Positions 1 to 8,680 of a DNA stretch of 64,000 bases are shown here, one piece after another (position 1 is the stretch's first letter; each line of letters opens with the position of its first letter). Under the pieces are notes generated by a model. The model was not told where the DNA came from. It saw only the letters and a program-made list of their open reading frames with translations, and made no database searches. The DNA comes from Arthrobacter sp. fls2-241-R2A-200. GTDB lineage: Bacteria > Actinomycetota > Actinomycetes > Actinomycetales > Micrococcaceae. The stretch lies in NCBI RefSeq assembly GCF_030209745.1, contig NZ_JARVRJ010000001.1:417826-481825 (forward strand). The letters run 5' to 3'. Both the position numbers and the translations under genes were made by a program.

Positions 1-1128
1 CACGGCGTTACCCGACGTGCCTGTGGCAAGGGCCGCCGATTCCTCGGGATCCATGCCGGCAAGGAGTTGCGTGCGGTGGCGGTTGACGATGAAGAGCGAG
101 TAGTCAATGCCCACGGCAAGGCCCAACATCAGGGCAAGCATGGGGGAGATCGAACTCATGTCGATCACGCCAGTCAATGCGAAGGTACCGCCCACGCCCA
201 CGGCAACGCCGATCAGGGCCATCACCAGCGGCAATCCGGCAGCAACTAGCGTCCCGAGCATGAGGATGAGGACGAGGGCCGCCACTGCGACGCCCACAAT
301 CTCGGCAATTCCGAAGATCTCCGAGACGTCCTCGGTGATTTCCTTGCTCGCATACGCAGTAACGCCGGCTGACGAGACCCCGTGGACGATGTCCTGGACT
401 TGCTGGCGGACCGCTGGGTCAACGGCGTTGATGGATGTTTTGAACTGCACTTGGGCAATCGCGGCCCTGTTGTCCTCGGAGACGAACCGCAGGTCCTTCG
501 AAGCATCGAGTTGCCGCTTGGCCAGTGCGAGGGTGGTGGCGCCGTCGGCAGCTTGCTTGGTCCCGGCGTCGAGCTTTGCCTTAACGGCGTCCAGTTGGGC
601 GCGTTGCGCGGCAAGCTGGGCATCAATTTGCGCCTGGGGGAGGCCGGCGGCGGCCATCTGCTGTTGGGCAGCGGTGAGTTGGGCCTCGCCCGCGGTCAGT
701 TGGGCTCGGGCGGTGTCCAACTGTGCCTGCCCTTGTGCGGCTTTGGCCTGGCCCGCGGCGAGGTCACTCCCGGCCTTGGCCAACTGCTCCTGGCTGGTGA
801 AGGGGTTGATGGTCCCTTGGACGGCAGGCAACGTTTGGAGTTTGGTCAGCGCTGCGGCAACGGCGTCTTTCTTCGCCGGATCGAATCCGGCTGTTCCGGC
901 GTCGAAAACTACTGTGGCCGAGCCGCCCGAAGACTTGGGCAGGGCGTCCTTGAGCTTGTCCGCCATCTTCTGGGTTTCTGTCCCCGGAATGGTGAAGTTG
1001 TTTGACATGGCGCCGTGGAACGCAGCGGCTGAACCGCCCACGGCAACCAGGACCACCAGCCATAGGGAGATGACAAGCCAGTGGCGGCGATACGAAAATT
1101 TGCCGAGGCGGTAGAGGAACGAGGCCAT
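1..1128 (-). CDS. MMPL/RND-family membrane exporter, C-terminal part beyond the left edge
   Basis: The reverse strand reads open from an ATG at 1128 to base 1, giving 376 residues of an MMPL-type RND transporter. These proteins move lipids or drugs across the actinobacterial membrane. Visible parts: a cytoplasmic start MASFLYRLGKFSYRRHW, a first membrane helix at about residues 18-38, an extracytoplasmic domain whose residues about 115-200 are Ala/Gln-rich with heptad character (probable coiled coil), then helices from about 273. The motif VGIDYSLFIVNRHR near residue 344 is the family's intramembrane Asp-Tyr signature. It starts one base after the stop of the TetR gene, so the two are almost certainly co-transcribed and the regulator probably controls its own exporter. 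Substrate cannot be told. Confidence 0.9.
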   Translation of the reverse strand, partial: MASFLYRLGKFSYRRHWLVISLWLVVLVAVGGSAAAFHGAMSNNFTIPGTETQKMADKLKDALPKSSGGSATVVFDAGTAGFDPAKKDAVAAALTKLQTLPAVQGTINPFTSQEQLAKAGSDLAAGQAKAAQGQAQLDTARAQLTAGEAQLTAAQQQMAAAGLPQAQIDAQLAAQRAQLDAVKAKLDAGTKQAADGATTLALAKRQLDASKDLRFVSEDNRAAIAQVQFKTSINAVDPAVRQQVQDIVHGVSSAGVTAYASKEITEDVSEIFGIAEIVGVAVAALVLILMLGTLVAAGLPLVMALIGVAVGVGGTFALTGVIDMSSISPMLALMLGLAVGIDYSLFIVNRHRTQLLAGMDPEESAALATGTSGNAV

Positions 1129-1129
1129 G

Positions 1130-1861
1130 TCAGAACCGATCTTTGGTGGTTGGAACAGAGGATGGGGCTTGTGCGGCCGCCGCTGGGCGGAAAACGTCCG
1201 ACGGCGGTGCGAAGCCCGCCCCCAGGAGGCCCATGGCGTCGATGAGGTGCTGCCGGAGCGCCGCGAGGGACTTGGCGGACAGATCAGGGCCATGTTCCGT
1301 GAACCACACGGTCATGGCTGCTTTTCCGCACGCAATCACCGAGCCGGCCAGCGCATGGAGGTAGAGCTCGCTGATTCCCGGCCCCAGCCTGCTGCGTGCT
1401 GCATCGATTATTTGTCCGGTGCAGTGATCCCAGGCTTCGAGCTCTGACCTGGCCAGCGAGCGGTTGTCTTGGGTGAGGGTGAACAATTCGGCCATGGGAG
1501 CCACGGACATGGGATCCGCCAACGCCATCAGGGCATGTTGGGCGGATTCGAGAATGGACTCCTCGGCGGGCCGAAGCCGGAATTGTTCCAGCGCGTGGTC
1601 CATGAATCCGTCAGCCACGGACGCCAAGGAGGCCTCGAGGGTGGGGAAGTAATTGAAGAAGGTCCGCCGGGACACGCCCGCGGCAGCCGCTATGTCTTCA
1701 ACGGTGAAATTGCCCGCGCCATTGGTACGCAGCAGCTCCAGGGCGGCCGAAGCGATGGAACTGCGCGTGGCGGCCTTGTTGAGTTCACGGCGCGACGGAG
1801 CCGCGAAGTCGGCTGGCTCGTCAGGGTTGTCGGAGGAAGAGCGGACGCTGGGGGAAGTCAC
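1130..1861 (-). CDS. TetR/AcrR-family repressor of the adjacent exporter
   Basis: A 243-residue TetR-type regulator. An N-terminal helix-turn-helix lies at about residues 34-86 (FTVEDIAAAAGVSRRTFFNYF), followed by a poorly conserved ligand-binding domain. The GTG start at 1861 is chosen because it lies exactly six bases after a TAGTGT hexamer, a leaderless geometry shared by many genes here. An ATG at 1863 is out of frame. A perfect inverted repeat at 1874-1889 sits just upstream of the -10 and is the probable autorepression site. The MMPL exporter follows after one base. Ligand unknown. Confidence 0.9.
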   Translation of the reverse strand: MTSPSVRSSSDNPDEPADFAAPSRRELNKAATRSSIASAALELLRTNGAGNFTVEDIAAAAGVSRRTFFNYFPTLEASLASVADGFMDHALEQFRLRPAEESILESAQHALMALADPMSVAPMAELFTLTQDNRSLARSELEAWDHCTGQIIDAARSRLGPGISELYLHALAGSVIACGKAAMTVWFTEHGPDLSAKSLAALRQHLIDAMGLLGAGFAPPSDVFRPAAAAQAPSSVPTTKDRF

Positions 1862-1867
1862 ATACTT

Positions 1868-1873
1868 ACACTA
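1868..1873 (-). promoter_or_regulatory. -10 hexamer TAGTGT, leaderless start of the tetR gene
   Basis: TAGTGT on the reverse strand, then six bases (AAGTAT), then the GTG start. Transcription would begin at or next to the start codon. Confidence 0.55.
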
Positions 1874-1889
1874 AGTGCAACTTTGCACT
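1874..1889. promoter_or_regulatory. TetR operator candidate
   Basis: Perfect 7-bp inverted repeat AGTGCAA-CT-TTGCACT directly upstream of the tetR -10 hexamer. Position and symmetry fit autorepression by the TetR protein. That this protein binds here is inferred. Confidence 0.65.
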
Positions 1890-1919
1890 GTGCGCAACTG
1901 AATCGGGCAGAAGGCTTGC

Positions 1920-2297
1920 TCAGGCAGGCGGCTTGCTGAGGAATATTGACTGCCCGGTGGCACCAGGCTCGCCTTCAGCCAAGGGCAACACGTACACGGC
2001 CGTGCCGTAGGCGCACACTTCGGTCCAATTGTTGCCCATCTCGGAAGTGTCGAACCGCATGGCGACAATGGCATTGGCTCCGCGCTGCTGTGCCTCAGTG
2101 ACCATGCGTGCCATCACTTCCTGGCGGCTCTCGTAGAGGGCTTTGGTCATTTCGGGAAGCTCGCCGCCACCGAGGGAGCGGAAGCCGGCCAGCATCTGGG
2201 AGCCGATATCCCGGGAACGGACGGTGAGGCCCATGACTTCGCCGAAGACGGCGTCAATGCGATGGCCAGGGATTTCATTCGAGGTGACAATCAACAT
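1920..2297 (-). CDS. YbjQ/UPF0145-family protein
   Basis: 125 residues matching the YbjQ family (putative heavy-metal-binding domain) by its start MLIVTSNEIPGHRI, the GEVMGLTVRSRDIG stretch, the central RQEVMARMVTEAQQRGANAI helix and the AYGTAVYV strand near the end. Family members form pentameric rings and their function is unsettled. The ATG at 2297 lies six bases after TAGGCT, so it is probably read from a leaderless transcript. It stands between a TetR-exporter pair and a DUF885 gene, with no shared operon visible. Confidence 0.85.
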   Translation of the reverse strand: MLIVTSNEIPGHRIDAVFGEVMGLTVRSRDIGSQMLAGFRSLGGGELPEMTKALYESRQEVMARMVTEAQQRGANAIVAMRFDTSEMGNNWTEVCAYGTAVYVLPLAEGEPGATGQSIFLSKPPA

Positions 2298-2303
2298 GCC
2301 CCG

Positions 2304-2309
2304 AGCCTA
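2304..2309 (-). promoter_or_regulatory. -10 hexamer TAGGCT, leaderless start of the YbjQ-family gene
   Basis: TAGGCT, six bases CGGGGC, then ATG on the reverse strand. The same hexamer serves the next gene upstream (start 4070). Confidence 0.6.
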
Positions 2310-2342
2310 CCCACCATCACGCCAGAATCTGCACGTTAACGC

Positions 2343-2375
2343 GGAAATCCCCGGGGAAACTCCCCGGGGATTTCC
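2343..2375 (-). terminator. Strong hairpin after the DUF885 gene
   Basis: A perfect 14-bp stem (GGAAATCCCCGGGG and its complement) closes a 5-base loop. It begins 13 bases past the DUF885 stop at 2388. No T-tract follows on the reverse strand, so it is either a non-canonical terminator or an RNA-stabilising 3' hairpin. Confidence 0.7.
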
Positions 2376-2387
2376 TGCCCTACACCC

Positions 2388-4070
2388 TTAGCCGAGCAAC
2401 GCCCGCCGCAACACGTCCAAACCTACTGAACCGATGTTGAGGGCCTTGCTGTGGAAGGTCTTCAGGTCGAAGCCTTCACGGCTCGAAAGCTCTGCTCGGA
2501 TCTGTTCCCACAGCCGCTGCCCCACCTTGTAGGACGGCGCTTGCCCGGGCCATCCGAGGTACCGGTTGAATTCGAACTGAAGCTGGCCTTCGCTGATGTC
2601 CAGGTTCGCTTTGAGGAAATCGAAGCCCTTTTCCGGGGTCCAGGTTCCGGTGCCCCAACGCCCCGGGATGGGCAGCTCCAAATGGACGCCGATATCGAAG
2701 ACCACCCGGGCCGCGCGCATTCGCTGGCCATCGAGCATGCCCATGTGGTCGCCGGGATCTTTGAGGTAACCCAGTTCCAGCATGAGCTGCTCAGCGTACA
2801 GGGCCCACCCTTCGCCATGGCCCGAAACCCAGCACACGTTCCGGCGCCAGTTGTTGAGCAGTTCACGGCGGTAGGTTGCGGTGGCAACTTGGAGATGGTG
2901 GCCCGGGACTCCTTCATGGAACACCGTGGTGGTTTCGGCCCAGGTGGTAAAGGTGTCTTCGCCTGCCGGAACCGACCACCACATGCGCCCGGGCCGGGAG
3001 AAATCATCCGACGGGCCGGTGTAGTAGATGCCGCCCTCATCCGTCGGGGCGATCCTGCATTCAAGTGTCTTCATGACGTCGGGAATATCGAAGTGGACGT
3101 CGGAAAGTTCGGCCACGGCGCGGTCTGAGAGTCCCTGCATCCAGGCTTTCAGGGCGTCGGTGCCCTTGAGTTGCCGGGCGGGATCGTTGTTGAGGATCCT
3201 CTTGGCTTCCTCGATGCTTGCACCGGGCAGGATCTGTGCTGCTACCTTTTCCTGCTCGCCAATGAGCCGTTCAAGCTCCTGCACGCCCCAGGCGTAGGTT
3301 TCTTCCAAGTCCACCTCGGCCCCAAGAAATGACCGGGAAGACAACGCATACCGTTCGCGTCCCACAGCGTCCTTGGCCGGGGCGGCAGGAAGGAGCACGT
3401 CCCGCAGGAACGTAGCCAGCGCAGCGTATGCCTCACGGGCTTGGCGCGTTCCGGCGTCGAGCTTGTCCTGCAGTTCACTGGGAAGCGGTGCGCCCTCCAG
3501 GGTGGCGCCGGCGGCCAATTTGGCGAAGAAGCCATCGTCTGCGGCGTAGCGCTCGGCCTGCTCAATCACTATGCCGACCTGGCGGCGGGCGGCCACCTTG
3601 CCGCCCTGCTTCGCGGAGCGGAGTGATTCGATGTAACCGTCGATCGCGCCCGGAACGTTGGCCGCACGGCCTGCCTGATGTTCCCAGTGCTCGTAGCTGT
3701 CGGTGGGCATGAGGTCAAAGACGGCGCGAATGTCCTGGGCGGGTGACGCTATGTTGTTCAGGTCCGCGGCGTCCCAGCCGGAGTCGTGAATCTCAAGCTC
3801 CAGCCCCAGCCGTTCCCGCATGGCGTCCAAGGTGACGACGTCGGTTTCGTCGGTAGGCTGCAGAGCCGCCAAGGCGTCCAGCGCGGAGCGCGTTGCCCGG
3901 GCGTGTTCCTCGGCGCCGGCGGGGGAGTAATCGGGGTATTCGGTTTCGTGCCCCGGAAGTCCCAGCGTGGTGGCGAAGCTTGGATTGAGCTCGATCAGCT
4001 TATCCGTATAGGAGTTGGCTACGTCGTCGATGGCCGTGGCGGGGCGAGCGGGGATGTTTGGAGTAGTCAC
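2388..4070 (-). CDS. DUF885-family zinc metallopeptidase-like protein
   Basis: 560 residues of the DUF885 family (uncharacterised proteins related to M3-like zinc peptidases). The zinc-binding HExxH-type motif is seen as HEGVPGHHLQ near residue 385. The C-terminal half includes GHGEGWALYAEQLMLELGY, which supplies the downstream Glu typical of the family. No signal peptide is visible, so it is likely cytoplasmic. The GTG start at 4070 lies six bases after TAGGCT (leaderless type). A strong hairpin follows the stop. Substrate is unknown; peptide or amino-acid ester hydrolysis is only inferred from the fold. Confidence 0.85.
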   Translation of the reverse strand: MTTPNIPARPATAIDDVANSYTDKLIELNPSFATTLGLPGHETEYPDYSPAGAEEHARATRSALDALAALQPTDETDVVTLDAMRERLGLELEIHDSGWDAADLNNIASPAQDIRAVFDLMPTDSYEHWEHQAGRAANVPGAIDGYIESLRSAKQGGKVAARRQVGIVIEQAERYAADDGFFAKLAAGATLEGAPLPSELQDKLDAGTRQAREAYAALATFLRDVLLPAAPAKDAVGRERYALSSRSFLGAEVDLEETYAWGVQELERLIGEQEKVAAQILPGASIEEAKRILNNDPARQLKGTDALKAWMQGLSDRAVAELSDVHFDIPDVMKTLECRIAPTDEGGIYYTGPSDDFSRPGRMWWSVPAGEDTFTTWAETTTVFHEGVPGHHLQVATATYRRELLNNWRRNVCWVSGHGEGWALYAEQLMLELGYLKDPGDHMGMLDGQRMRAARVVFDIGVHLELPIPGRWGTGTWTPEKGFDFLKANLDISEGQLQFEFNRYLGWPGQAPSYKVGQRLWEQIRAELSSREGFDLKTFHSKALNIGSVGLDVLRRALLG

Positions 4071-4076
4071 CCCCAG

Positions 4077-4082
4077 AGCCTA
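4077..4082 (-). promoter_or_regulatory. -10 hexamer TAGGCT, leaderless start of the DUF885 gene
   Basis: TAGGCT, six bases CTGGGG, then the GTG start at 4070 on the reverse strand. Confidence 0.6.
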
Positions 4083-4132
4083 ACCGCGCGGGCTTCTATG
4101 TGAAAGGGTTGCTGAACTCTTGGACGGCAGCC

Positions 4133-4387
4133 CTAACCGCGGCTACGCTTCCACGCACCCGGGCCGGGTGTCGGGTCCAACCGCAGCTGCTGCCGGCGGA
4201 CCCAGTGCCTTTGCGTTGGGGGCGCAGCCGCTGCCTCTTGCTCCCCACCCAAGGACAGTACGACGGCGGCCAGCGCCGCGAGCTCTTCGGCGGACGGTTC
4301 ACCCTTGACCACCGTGAACAGAGGTTCGACGGCGACCGTGTCCGCGGCCTGCTCCGAACCCTGGCGGGGGGCCTGATCCGCACTCAC
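4133..4387 (-). CDS. accE: Acyl-CoA carboxylase epsilon subunit
   Basis: 84 residues with the family pattern: a variable acidic start, the core [20 protein letters not shown], then a Trp/Arg-containing stretch and a C-terminal [11 protein letters not shown]. Actinobacterial epsilon subunits bind the beta subunit of acetyl/propionyl-CoA carboxylase and stimulate it. The ATG overlaps the stop of the upstream carboxylase gene by four bases (ATGA), so translation is coupled and both products are made together. The alpha (biotin-carrying) subunit is not in the window. Confidence 0.85.
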   Translation of the reverse strand: MSADQAPRQGSEQAADTVAVEPLFTVVKGEPSAEELAALAAVVLSLGGEQEAAAAPPTQRHWVRRQQLRLDPTPGPGAWKRSRG

Positions 4388-5967
4388 AGCGGGATGTTCC
4401 CGTGCTTTTTGGTGGGCAGGCTCGCGCGCTTGTCGCGAAGTGCGCGAAGGCCACGGATGATCTGCAGGCGAGTGTCCGATGGTGCGATGACAGCGTCGAC
4501 ATAGCCCAGCTGGGCTGCCTGGTAGGGGTTGAGCAACTCTTCCTCGTAACCCTGGATGATTTCGGCGCGCTTGGCTTCGACATCCCCACCGGCCTCGGCA
4601 ACTGCTGCCAAATCGCGGCGGTAGAGGATATTCACTGCCCCCTGGGCGCCCATGACGCCGATTTGGGCGGTGGGCCAGGCGAGGTTGAGGTCGGCTCCGA
4701 GCTTCTTGGAGCCCATCACGATGTAGGCGCCACCGTACGCCTTGCGGGTGATCACGGTGAGCTTGGGGACCGTAGCCTCCGCGTAGGCATACAGGAGCTT
4801 GGCGCCGCGGCGGATAATGCCTTGGAATTCCTGGTCTTTGCCGGGAAGGAAGCCCGGAACATCAACAAGGGTAAGGATGGGGACGTTGAAAGCGTCGCAG
4901 TGCCGGACGAACCGGGCGGCTTTTTCCGAGGCGGAGATGTCCAATGTGCCAGCGAACTGCATGGGCTGGTTGGCCACGATGCCAACAGTGTGGCCTTCCA
5001 CGCGACCGTAACCGATGATCACGTTGGGAGCGTACAGGGATTGCATCTCCAGGAAGTGGGCATCGTCCACGATCTGCTCGATGACCTTGCGCATGTCATA
5101 GGGCTGGTTGGCCGAATCGGGGATCAACGCGTCCAGGGCGAGGTCGCCGTCGTTGAGTTCCAGTTCCTGGTCGTGCTCTGTGAGGGGAGCCTCGGACAGG
5201 TTGTTCGACGGCAGGAAATCCAGCAACTCACGCACGAACTCGATCGCATCCGCTTCGTCGGACGCCAGATAGGTGGAGGTGCCCGTGGTGGCATTGTGCT
5301 GCCGTGCGCCTCCCAGGGTCTCCATGTCCACGTCCTCGCCGGTGACGGTCTTGATCACGTCCGGTCCGGTGATGAACATGTGCGAGGTCTTATCCACCAT
5401 CACCACGTAATCAGTGAGGGCGGGGGAGTACGCAGCGCCGCCCGCGCACGGCCCCATGATGAGGGAAATCTGCGGGACCACGCCGGAGGCATGGACGTTG
5501 TTGCGGAAGATGTCCGCGAACATGGCCAAGGAAGCGACGCCTTCCTGGATGCGCGCGCCACCGCCGTCGTTAATTCCTACAACCGGGCAACCGTTGCGGA
5601 GGGCGAACTCCTGGACTTTGACGATCTTTTCGCCGTTGACCTGGCTCAGTGAGCCGCCATAAACGCTGAAGTCCTGGCTGTAGATGGCGATGAGGCGCCC
5701 ATCAACGGTGCCATACCCCGAGACAACTCCATCGCCGAGCGGCTTCTTCTTTTCCATGCCGAAAGCCGTGGAACGGTGGACTGCCAGGGCGTCGAACTCG
5801 ACGAACGAATCGGGATCCACCAGCAGGTCGATGCGCTCGCGGGCGGTGTTCTTGCCCCGTGCGTGCTGCTTCTCGATCGCTTCCGGGCCGGAAGGCTGCT
5901 GGGCACGGCCCTGGCGGTCGCGGAAGTCGGCAATCTTTCCCGCTGTCGTTGTCAGATCGTGGCTCAT
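4384..5967 (-). CDS. Acyl-CoA carboxylase beta (carboxyltransferase) subunit
   Basis: 527 residues of the PccB/AccD5 type. It transfers carboxyl from carboxybiotin to acetyl- or propionyl-CoA, giving malonyl- or methylmalonyl-CoA for lipid synthesis. Evidence: [19 protein letters not shown] and [19 protein letters not shown] in the N-terminal half, [20 protein letters not shown] and [19 protein letters not shown] with [14 protein letters not shown] in the C-terminal half (oxyanion-hole glycines). The ATG at 5967 is preferred over an in-frame TTG at 5970 because GGAG stands at good distance. It forms an operon with the epsilon subunit, and biotin ligase is encoded 1.2 kb away. Whether acetyl- or propionyl-CoA is preferred cannot be read from sequence alone. 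Confidence 0.93.
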   Translation of the reverse strand: MSHDLTTTAGKIADFRDRQGRAQQPSGPEAIEKQHARGKNTARERIDLLVDPDSFVEFDALAVHRSTAFGMEKKKPLGDGVVSGYGTVDGRLIAIYSQDFSVYGGSLSQVNGEKIVKVQEFALRNGCPVVGINDGGGARIQEGVASLAMFADIFRNNVHASGVVPQISLIMGPCAGGAAYSPALTDYVVMVDKTSHMFITGPDVIKTVTGEDVDMETLGGARQHNATTGTSTYLASDEADAIEFVRELLDFLPSNNLSEAPLTEHDQELELNDGDLALDALIPDSANQPYDMRKVIEQIVDDAHFLEMQSLYAPNVIIGYGRVEGHTVGIVANQPMQFAGTLDISASEKAARFVRHCDAFNVPILTLVDVPGFLPGKDQEFQGIIRRGAKLLYAYAEATVPKLTVITRKAYGGAYIVMGSKKLGADLNLAWPTAQIGVMGAQGAVNILYRRDLAAVAEAGGDVEAKRAEIIQGYEEELLNPYQAAQLGYVDAVIAPSDTRLQIIRGLRALRDKRASLPTKKHGNIPL

Positions 5968-6137
5968 CAAGTGTCTCCGGCTCTGTAGCTGATGGTCGCT
6001 GGCGCAATTCGTTGCAGGACAGCAGCCACTTTAAGTAGCTTCCGTACAAAGAACAGGCCTCGATGGCCAGTCTAGTAACGCATTTGCCGCGAACCGCTGT
6101 AGAAACCCTACAATTTTCCGGGCCTCAGCCAAAGAAA

Positions 6138-6167
6138 CAACTATGTTACCCGCGAGTAACATAGTTG
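6138..6167. promoter_or_regulatory. Large palindromic operator between acc beta gene and the SDR gene
   Basis: A perfect 12-bp inverted repeat: CAACTATGTTAC, spacer CCGCGA, GTAACATAGTTG. It ends three bases before the TAGAGT -10 of the divergent dehydrogenase gene, so a bound repressor would cover its -35/spacer region. It is 170 bases from the acc start. The GTTAC-N6-GTAAC core fits a TetR-family dimer. The regulator is not encoded beside it. Confidence 0.75.
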
Positions 6168-6170
6168 AGT

Positions 6171-6176
6171 TAGAGT
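6171..6176 (+). promoter_or_regulatory. -10 hexamer TAGAGT, leaderless start of the SDR gene
   Basis: TAGAGT, six bases GTCACC, ATG. It lies directly downstream of the 6138-6167 palindrome. Confidence 0.6.
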
Positions 6177-6182
6177 GTCACC

Positions 6183-7085
6183 ATGACTTCCAGCAATGAC
6201 TCTTCCGCCACGGCCGGAATGAACCCGGCGAGCACCAAGAGCCCTTACGTGGCAACGGGTTCGCTCAAGGGCAGGACCATCCTCATGTCCGGCGGGAGCC
6301 GGGGGATCGGCCTGGCCATCGCCATGCGTGCCGCCCGCGACGGCGCGAACATCGTGCTCATGGCAAAGACCGGTCAACCGCATCCCAAGCTGGAGGGAAC
6401 CGTCTTCAGCGCAGCCGAACAACTCGCAGCTGCAGGCGGCCAAGCGTTGCCGTTGGTCGGGGATGTGCGCAACGACGAGGACGTCGCGGCCGCCGTTGCC
6501 GCTGCCGTCGAGCGTTTCGGAGGCATCGACGTCGTAATTAATAACGCCTCTGCGATCGACCTGTCCCGAACCGATGCTGTGGACATGAAGCGCTATGACC
6601 TCATGCAGGACATCAACGTGCGCGGCACATTCCTGCTGTCCAAGCTCGCCTTGCCGGCCTTGCGTGAAGCGGGCGCGCGCTCGGGCCGCGCCCACATCCT
6701 TACGTTGTCCCCGCCTTTGAACCTTGACCCCAAGTGGGCGGGTATGCACCTTGCGTACACGATGGCCAAGTACGGGATGAGCCTGACCACGCTGGGGCTC
6801 GCCGAGGAACTGAAGGACGACGCCGTATCGGTCAACTCCCTGTGGCCATGCACCCTCATCGATACGGCCGCGATCCGCAACATGCCGGGAGGAGCGCAGA
6901 TCGTCCAGGCCGCGCGCGGGCCGGAGATCATGGCAGACGCCGCCCACGCCATCCTGACCGGCGGCGCAGCAACGGGGAACTTCTATACAGATGAACAGGT
7001 GCTGCGGGCCGCGGGTGTCACGGACTTCGCTCCGTACAGCCTTGGAGTCCCGGAAGACCGACTGGTGCCGGACATCTTCCTTTAG
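6183..7085 (+). CDS. HSDL2-like short-chain dehydrogenase/reductase
   Basis: 300 residues. The NAD(P)-binding glycine motif is seen as SGGSRGIGLAIA at about residues 37-48, the NNAS motif follows near 121, and the active-site YTMAK near 196. The sequence HPKLEGTVFSAAEQLAAAGG with LSPPLNLDPKW is characteristic of the HSDL2-like subgroup, linked in other organisms to fatty-acid metabolism. Substrate unknown. The ATG lies six bases after TAGAGT (leaderless type) and the promoter is overlaid by a 12-bp palindrome, so the gene is probably under tight repression. It is divergent from the acyl-CoA carboxylase operon, which fits a lipid role (inference). Confidence 0.85.
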   Translation: MTSSNDSSATAGMNPASTKSPYVATGSLKGRTILMSGGSRGIGLAIAMRAARDGANIVLMAKTGQPHPKLEGTVFSAAEQLAAAGGQALPLVGDVRNDEDVAAAVAAAVERFGGIDVVINNASAIDLSRTDAVDMKRYDLMQDINVRGTFLLSKLALPALREAGARSGRAHILTLSPPLNLDPKWAGMHLAYTMAKYGMSLTTLGLAEELKDDAVSVNSLWPCTLIDTAAIRNMPGGAQIVQAARGPEIMADAAHAILTGGAATGNFYTDEQVLRAAGVTDFAPYSLGVPEDRLVPDIFL

Positions 7086-7158
7086 TAAAACCGAACACCG
7101 GCGGTCCCCAACCGGCTAATTAGTGGAGTTCTATGGGCGGCGCAAGGCTGCGACTGGC

Positions 7159-7164
7159 TAAGAT
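7159..7164 (+). promoter_or_regulatory. -10 hexamer TAAGAT, leaderless start of birA
   Basis: TAAGAT, six bases TCAGTT, ATG at 7171. Confidence 0.6.
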
Positions 7165-7170
7165 TCAGTT

Positions 7171-8094
7171 ATGGATGCCGAACAGCCGGGGCTCAGCGGA
7201 CCCGTCCCCCCATTGGCCGGGCAGGAACGCCCCAAACTGGACAGCGAATCACTGCTCGACCCGGACTTTCTTTCGGCAACAGGCATCGCACAATTGAGCG
7301 TCGTGGAGTCCACGGGCTCCACCAACCAGGACCTGGTGGGGGCCGTGGCCTCAGACCCTGCGCGGTGGCCGGACCTTTCCGTCCTGACGGCCGAACACCA
7401 AACGGCCGCGCGCGGACGCCTTGATCGACACTGGGAATCGCCGGAGCGTTCGGCGGTTTCGGTGTCCATGGTGTTGCGCCCGGTAACCTCCGACGGCGCG
7501 CCGGTGCGGACGCAAAGCTACTCGTGGCTTTCCCTCTTGGCCGCAGTTGCCCTCCGCGAGGCCCTGCAGGACACGGCCGGAGTGGCGGCAGATATTAAGT
7601 GGCCCAACGATGTCCTTGTCAACGGCCGCAAGATCGCGGGCATCCTCGCACAGATGACACCCTTGGGCGACGGCACCGTTCCTGCCGTGATCCTGGGCAT
7701 GGGCCTCAACGTGACCCTGACCGAGGAAGAGTTGCCCGTACCCACTGCAACCTCGCTCGTCCTGGAAGGGGCCACGACCACGGACCGAACAGCGTTGCTG
7801 AAAAGCTACCTCTCCCGTTTCGCCAGGCTCTACCGGAGCTTCTGCAATTCCGAAGGAGACCCGGCAGCCGGCTTGGCAGGTGGCTCGTCATTACACAAGC
7901 GAGTGGAGACGGCCATGGTCACTTTGGGCAGGGAAGTCCGTGCACACCTGCCTGGCGATAACGAGCTGGTGGGGCACGCGTCCCGGCTGGACGAGGACGG
8001 CTCCTTGCTCGTTGTTGACCACGGCGGCAGGGAGCACACAGTGACGGCCGGGGACGTGGTGCACTTGCGCGCCACAGAAAGCGGTTATGCGTAA
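7171..8094 (+). CDS. birA: Biotin--[biotin carboxyl-carrier protein] ligase
   Basis: 307 residues. It activates biotin to biotinyl-AMP and attaches it to the carrier lysine of carboxylases. Seen: the ligand motif TAARGRLDRHWESP near residue 86 (family GRGRxGR, with Asp replacing the third Gly), KWPNDVLVNGRKIAGILAQ near 142, and the C-terminal SH3-like domain at about 250-300. There is no N-terminal helix-turn-helix, so it is a class I enzyme without the repressor function of E. coli BirA. The start fits a leaderless transcript. The PH-domain gene overlaps its end by eight bases. It probably serves the carboxylase encoded at 4.4-6 kb. Confidence 0.93.
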   Translation: MDAEQPGLSGPVPPLAGQERPKLDSESLLDPDFLSATGIAQLSVVESTGSTNQDLVGAVASDPARWPDLSVLTAEHQTAARGRLDRHWESPERSAVSVSMVLRPVTSDGAPVRTQSYSWLSLLAAVALREALQDTAGVAADIKWPNDVLVNGRKIAGILAQMTPLGDGTVPAVILGMGLNVTLTEEELPVPTATSLVLEGATTTDRTALLKSYLSRFARLYRSFCNSEGDPAAGLAGGSSLHKRVETAMVTLGREVRAHLPGDNELVGHASRLDEDGSLLVVDHGGREHTVTAGDVVHLRATESGYA

Positions 8095-8680
8095 AGAATT
8101 GCTTCCGGGGGAGCAGGTCATCACCATCACCCGGCCGCAAGCGCGTTCGTTGTTGTTCCCGCTGCTTGCGTTCATCGTGGTTCCTGCGTTGGCGGCCTAC
8201 GCTTCAGCGTGGGTTGCACGTGGAAACCCGCAGCGCCTGGCATCATTCGTCACCAGCGCATGGACGCCGTGGCTGATGGGTGCTTGCGTAGCGCTGGCGG
8301 TGTGGTTCTTACTGGGGTACAGCCTCAAACGGGTGCTGCGCTGGCGCTCCATCAGGTACATCCTGACCAGCCGACGAATACTTGCCAAATACGGAATGTT
8401 TCGGCGGGACGATTGGCAGGTTTCGCTGATGGCCGTCCGCGACGTGGGGCTGCACCAGAGCCTCCTTCAACGGTCATTGCGGTCCGGGAATATATCCTTG
8501 GATACCGGGCACTCCGGAACGGCCGTGCTGGCCGACGTTCCTGAGGCCCTGAAGTTCCGTGGTTTCATCCTGGATGCAATGGATGAGCTCCCGCGGAGCG
8601 AGGGTTTTGAGCGTGGAATAGTGCCGGAATTTGATGTGGTGCCGTGGGAGTCGAGAGAAGGTGGAAGAGATGAGCGTTGA
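8087..8680 (+). CDS. PH-domain (YdbS/YdbT-like) membrane protein
   Basis: 197 residues. Two hydrophobic helices lie at about 23-44 and 60-85, separated by a short polar loop, followed by a bacterial Pleckstrin-homology domain with the typical RSIRYILTSRRILAKYGMF start and the IRYILTSRRI/VSLMAVRDVGLHQSLLQR strands. Function of these domains is unsettled, with membrane-stress roles proposed in other bacteria. The ATG overlaps the end of birA and the last bases overlap the start of the cyclase gene, so birA, this gene and the cyclase form a tightly coupled operon. Confidence 0.85.
   Translation: MRKELLPGEQVITITRPQARSLLFPLLAFIVVPALAAYASAWVARGNPQRLASFVTSAWTPWLMGACVALAVWFLLGYSLKRVLRWRSIRYILTSRRILAKYGMFRRDDWQVSLMAVRDVGLHQSLLQRSLRSGNISLDTGHSGTAVLADVPEALKFRGFILDAMDELPRSEGFERGIVPEFDVVPWESREGGRDER

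Noticed and set aside
107..1114. 335-residue open frame opposite the MMPL exporter
   Set aside because: Reverse reading gives clear MMPL motifs; this frame is Ala/Ser/Trp-rich without a fold.
4402..5652. 416-residue open frame antisense to the carboxylase beta gene
   Set aside because: It mirrors the real gene's codons in GC-rich DNA; no known motif, no ribosome site, and the opposite strand holds a complete conserved family.
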